NCBI GenBank assembly: GCA_905195005.1
Contig: CAJJUC010000120.1
Span: 1 to 7,160 of the forward strand
DNA: 7,160 nt
Direction: 5' to 3'
Origin: an uncultured Eubacteriales bacterium
GTDB taxonomy: Bacteria > Bacillota > Clostridia > UMGS1883
The position numbers were made by a program, and so were the translations under genes. Of this stretch, positions 6,134 to 7,160 are shown piece after piece. The notes beneath the pieces were generated by a model. It saw only the letters and a list, made by a program, of their open reading frames with translations, was not told the origin of the DNA and searched no databases. Each line of letters opens with the position of its first letter. Positions within the stretch are counted from its first letter, which is position 1.

Positions 6134-7098
6134 AGGAAAAAGCGATCCAGCTGCTGCAAGATCAGATTGTTGACCGCGTCATCGGCTGGCGCGCGGGCGA
6201 ATTCTTCTACGACCTGACACCGTCCGTATTCACGAGCGTGGAAGACATTGAGAAAAATTTCGTCTGGAGCGTCTTCTCCGGCGCGAATCTGTCCAAATAT
6301 CTCATCGCGGAATCCCGCAAGGGCGGCAAGGCCGCCGCGTTCCTGAAGCCCTGCGACAGCTATTCGTTCGTCCAGCTTCTAAAGGAGCACCGCATCCTGC
6401 GCGAGACGGTCTACGCCGTCGGCGTACAGTGCGACGGCATGTGCGACATGGAGGCCATCAAGGAGCAGGGCCTTGCCGGTGTCACAGCAGTGACGGAGGA
6501 TGGCGAAGCTCTTTGCGTTTCCACGATCTACGGCGAGGAAACGATCAAAAAGGCCGATGCGCTGCTGCTCAAGTGCAAGACCTGCAAGAGTAAAAAGATC
6601 GTCTGCTATGACGAGCTGCTTGGCGAGCAGGGCGAGGAAAACGTGGACTGCGGCCGGTTCGACGAGGTTCAAAAGCTCGAAGCCATGACAGCCGAGGAGC
6701 GCTACGCGTTCTGGCGCGGCGAGCTGTCGCGCTGCATCCGCTGCAACGCGTGCCGCAACGTATGCCCCGCGTGCACGTGCGTGAAGTGCGTGTTCGATAA
6801 CCCCGAATCGGGCATTTCGGCAAAGGCGAACGATACGTCGTTCGAAGAACAGCTGTATCACGTTATCCGCGCGTTCCACGTAGCGGGGCGCTGCACCGAT
6901 TGCGGAGAATGCTCGCGCGTTTGTCCGCAGCACATTCCGCTTCATCTGCTGAACCGCAAATTTATCAAGGATATTGACGAATTTTACGGCGAGTATCAGG
7001 CAGGGGCAGAGGCAGGAAGCCGCGCTCCGATTGTGAATTATACAACGGGGGATATTGAGCCCTCGGAGGCTGCCGGAAGGAGTGATCGGAATGCGTAA
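6121..7098 (+). CDS. Multi-[4Fe-4S] electron-transfer protein, FlxC-like
   Basis: The predicted protein has 325 aa. The N-terminal two thirds contain KPCDSYSFVQLLKEH (76-90) and GVQCDGMCD (101-109), plus C152/C155/C162. This resembles the beta-subunit fold of F420 hydrogenase/formate dehydrogenase-type proteins. The C-terminal part carries a dense cluster, C205/C208/C211/C215 with further C218, C220 and C223, and then a classical ferredoxin motif C258/C261/C264/C268 (CTDCGECSRVCP). No signal peptide or membrane segment is seen. Placed after hdrA and an MvhD-like gene and before a probable AsrA/FlxB-type gene, it most likely corresponds to FlxC of HdrABC-FlxABCD complexes and relays electrons from the NADH-oxidising subunit. 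It overlaps its neighbours by 13 and 8 nt. Codon style is GC-rich at the start but returns to that of the window's first half after about 6790-6905. Family naming is from memory; the iron-sulfur role is clear. Confidence 0.75.
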   Translation: MQRVKEKAIQLLQDQIVDRVIGWRAGEFFYDLTPSVFTSVEDIEKNFVWSVFSGANLSKYLIAESRKGGKAAAFLKPCDSYSFVQLLKEHRILRETVYAVGVQCDGMCDMEAIKEQGLAGVTAVTEDGEALCVSTIYGEETIKKADALLLKCKTCKSKKIVCYDELLGEQGEENVDCGRFDEVQKLEAMTAEERYAFWRGELSRCIRCNACRNVCPACTCVKCVFDNPESGISAKANDTSFEEQLYHVIRAFHVAGRCTDCGECSRVCPQHIPLHLLNRKFIKDIDEFYGEYQAGAEAGSRAPIVNYTTGDIEPSEAAGRSDRNA

Positions 7099-7160
7099 GA
7101 TTTCGCTTGACAGGCTTGATGAGCTGTTTGCGGCAATCGCCGCGAAAATGTCGCTTTATC
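7091..7160 (+). CDS. Start of a probable FlxB/AsrA-like iron-sulfur subunit (partial, runs off window)
   Basis: Only 23 codons are visible, beginning MRKISLDRLDELFAAIAAKM. ATG 7091 overlaps the preceding stop by 8 nt (ATGCGTAA), and GGAAGGAG at 7075-7082 gives a well-placed ribosome binding site. The N-terminus resembles what I recall of AsrA-like 4Fe-4S proteins (anaerobic sulfite reductase subunit A type), which are the FlxB subunit in HdrABC-FlxABCD operons. If so, an AsrB-like FAD/NAD-binding FlxA should follow outside the window. The identification rests on position and a short N-terminal resemblance, so it is tentative; that a coding gene starts here is much surer. Confidence 0.6.
   Translation, partial: MRKISLDRLDELFAAIAAKMSLY

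Larger units (their letters stand above)
4497..6850. other. GC-rich segment of foreign codon style spanning hdrA to the flxC-like gene
   Basis: Hand counts of 60-base rows give 28/60 GC at 3841-3900 but 40/60 at 4861-4920, 38/60 at 5701-5760 and 35/60 at 6361-6420, then 29/60 at 6961-7020. In hdrA, Val codons shift from GTT 19, GTC 3, GTA 3, GTG 1 before 4497 to GTT 1, GTC 19, GTA 1, GTG 12 after it. The Gly codon GGA occurs about five times before and is absent from the rest of hdrA; it reappears at 6904. The left edge is sharp, between about 4480 and 4505. The right edge is diffuse, roughly 6790-6905. Reading frames are uninterrupted across both, and no repeats or mobile-element genes flank it. 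Confidence 0.8.

Overview
The window reads as part of an anaerobic bacterial chromosome, most likely from a Firmicutes/Clostridia lineage of the gut-anaerobe type. This is inferred from protein style, strong purine-rich ribosome binding sites, tightly packed genes and anaerobic electron-bifurcation enzymes; genus cannot be told from sequence alone. Every gene is on the + strand. No RNA gene, CRISPR array, insertion sequence or convincing terminator is visible.

Layout: the tail of an unrecognised upstream gene (1-59) is followed by an NAD-dependent LDH/MDH-family 2-hydroxyacid dehydrogenase (114-1058) and a class II fumarase, fumC (1096-2472). Then comes a heterodisulfide-reductase-type set: hdrB (2508-3314), hdrC (3304-3696) and hdrA (3714-5705). 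It continues with an MvhD/FlxD-type [2Fe-2S] protein (5696-6133), a FlxC-like multi-[4Fe-4S] protein (6121-7098) and the first 23 codons of another gene (7091 onward) that looks like the FlxB/AsrA-type subunit. From fumC on, gaps are at most 35 nt and four junctions overlap by 8-13 nt, so co-transcription and translational coupling are likely.

Function: hdrBCA plus flxDC(B...) fits the HdrABC-FlxABCD type of NADH-linked flavin-based electron-bifurcating complex known from anaerobic bacteria. NADH electrons would be split between ferredoxin and a disulfide-type acceptor at HdrB. The first gene would usually be called L-lactate dehydrogenase, but it carries Arg where LDHs have the specificity-determining Gln102, and it sits next to fumarase. 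Together they could interconvert oxaloacetate, malate and fumarate, an NADH-consuming branch placed beside an NADH-oxidising bifurcation complex.

The most striking structure is not a gene. Codon usage and GC content change abruptly inside hdrA, near 4490-4505, and return to the original style inside the flxC-like gene, around 6790-6905. The roughly 2.3 kb in between is GC-rich and uses different synonymous codons, yet all reading frames continue intact across both edges. This looks like an in-frame homologous replacement from another lineage, or an assembly that switched between two related genomes.
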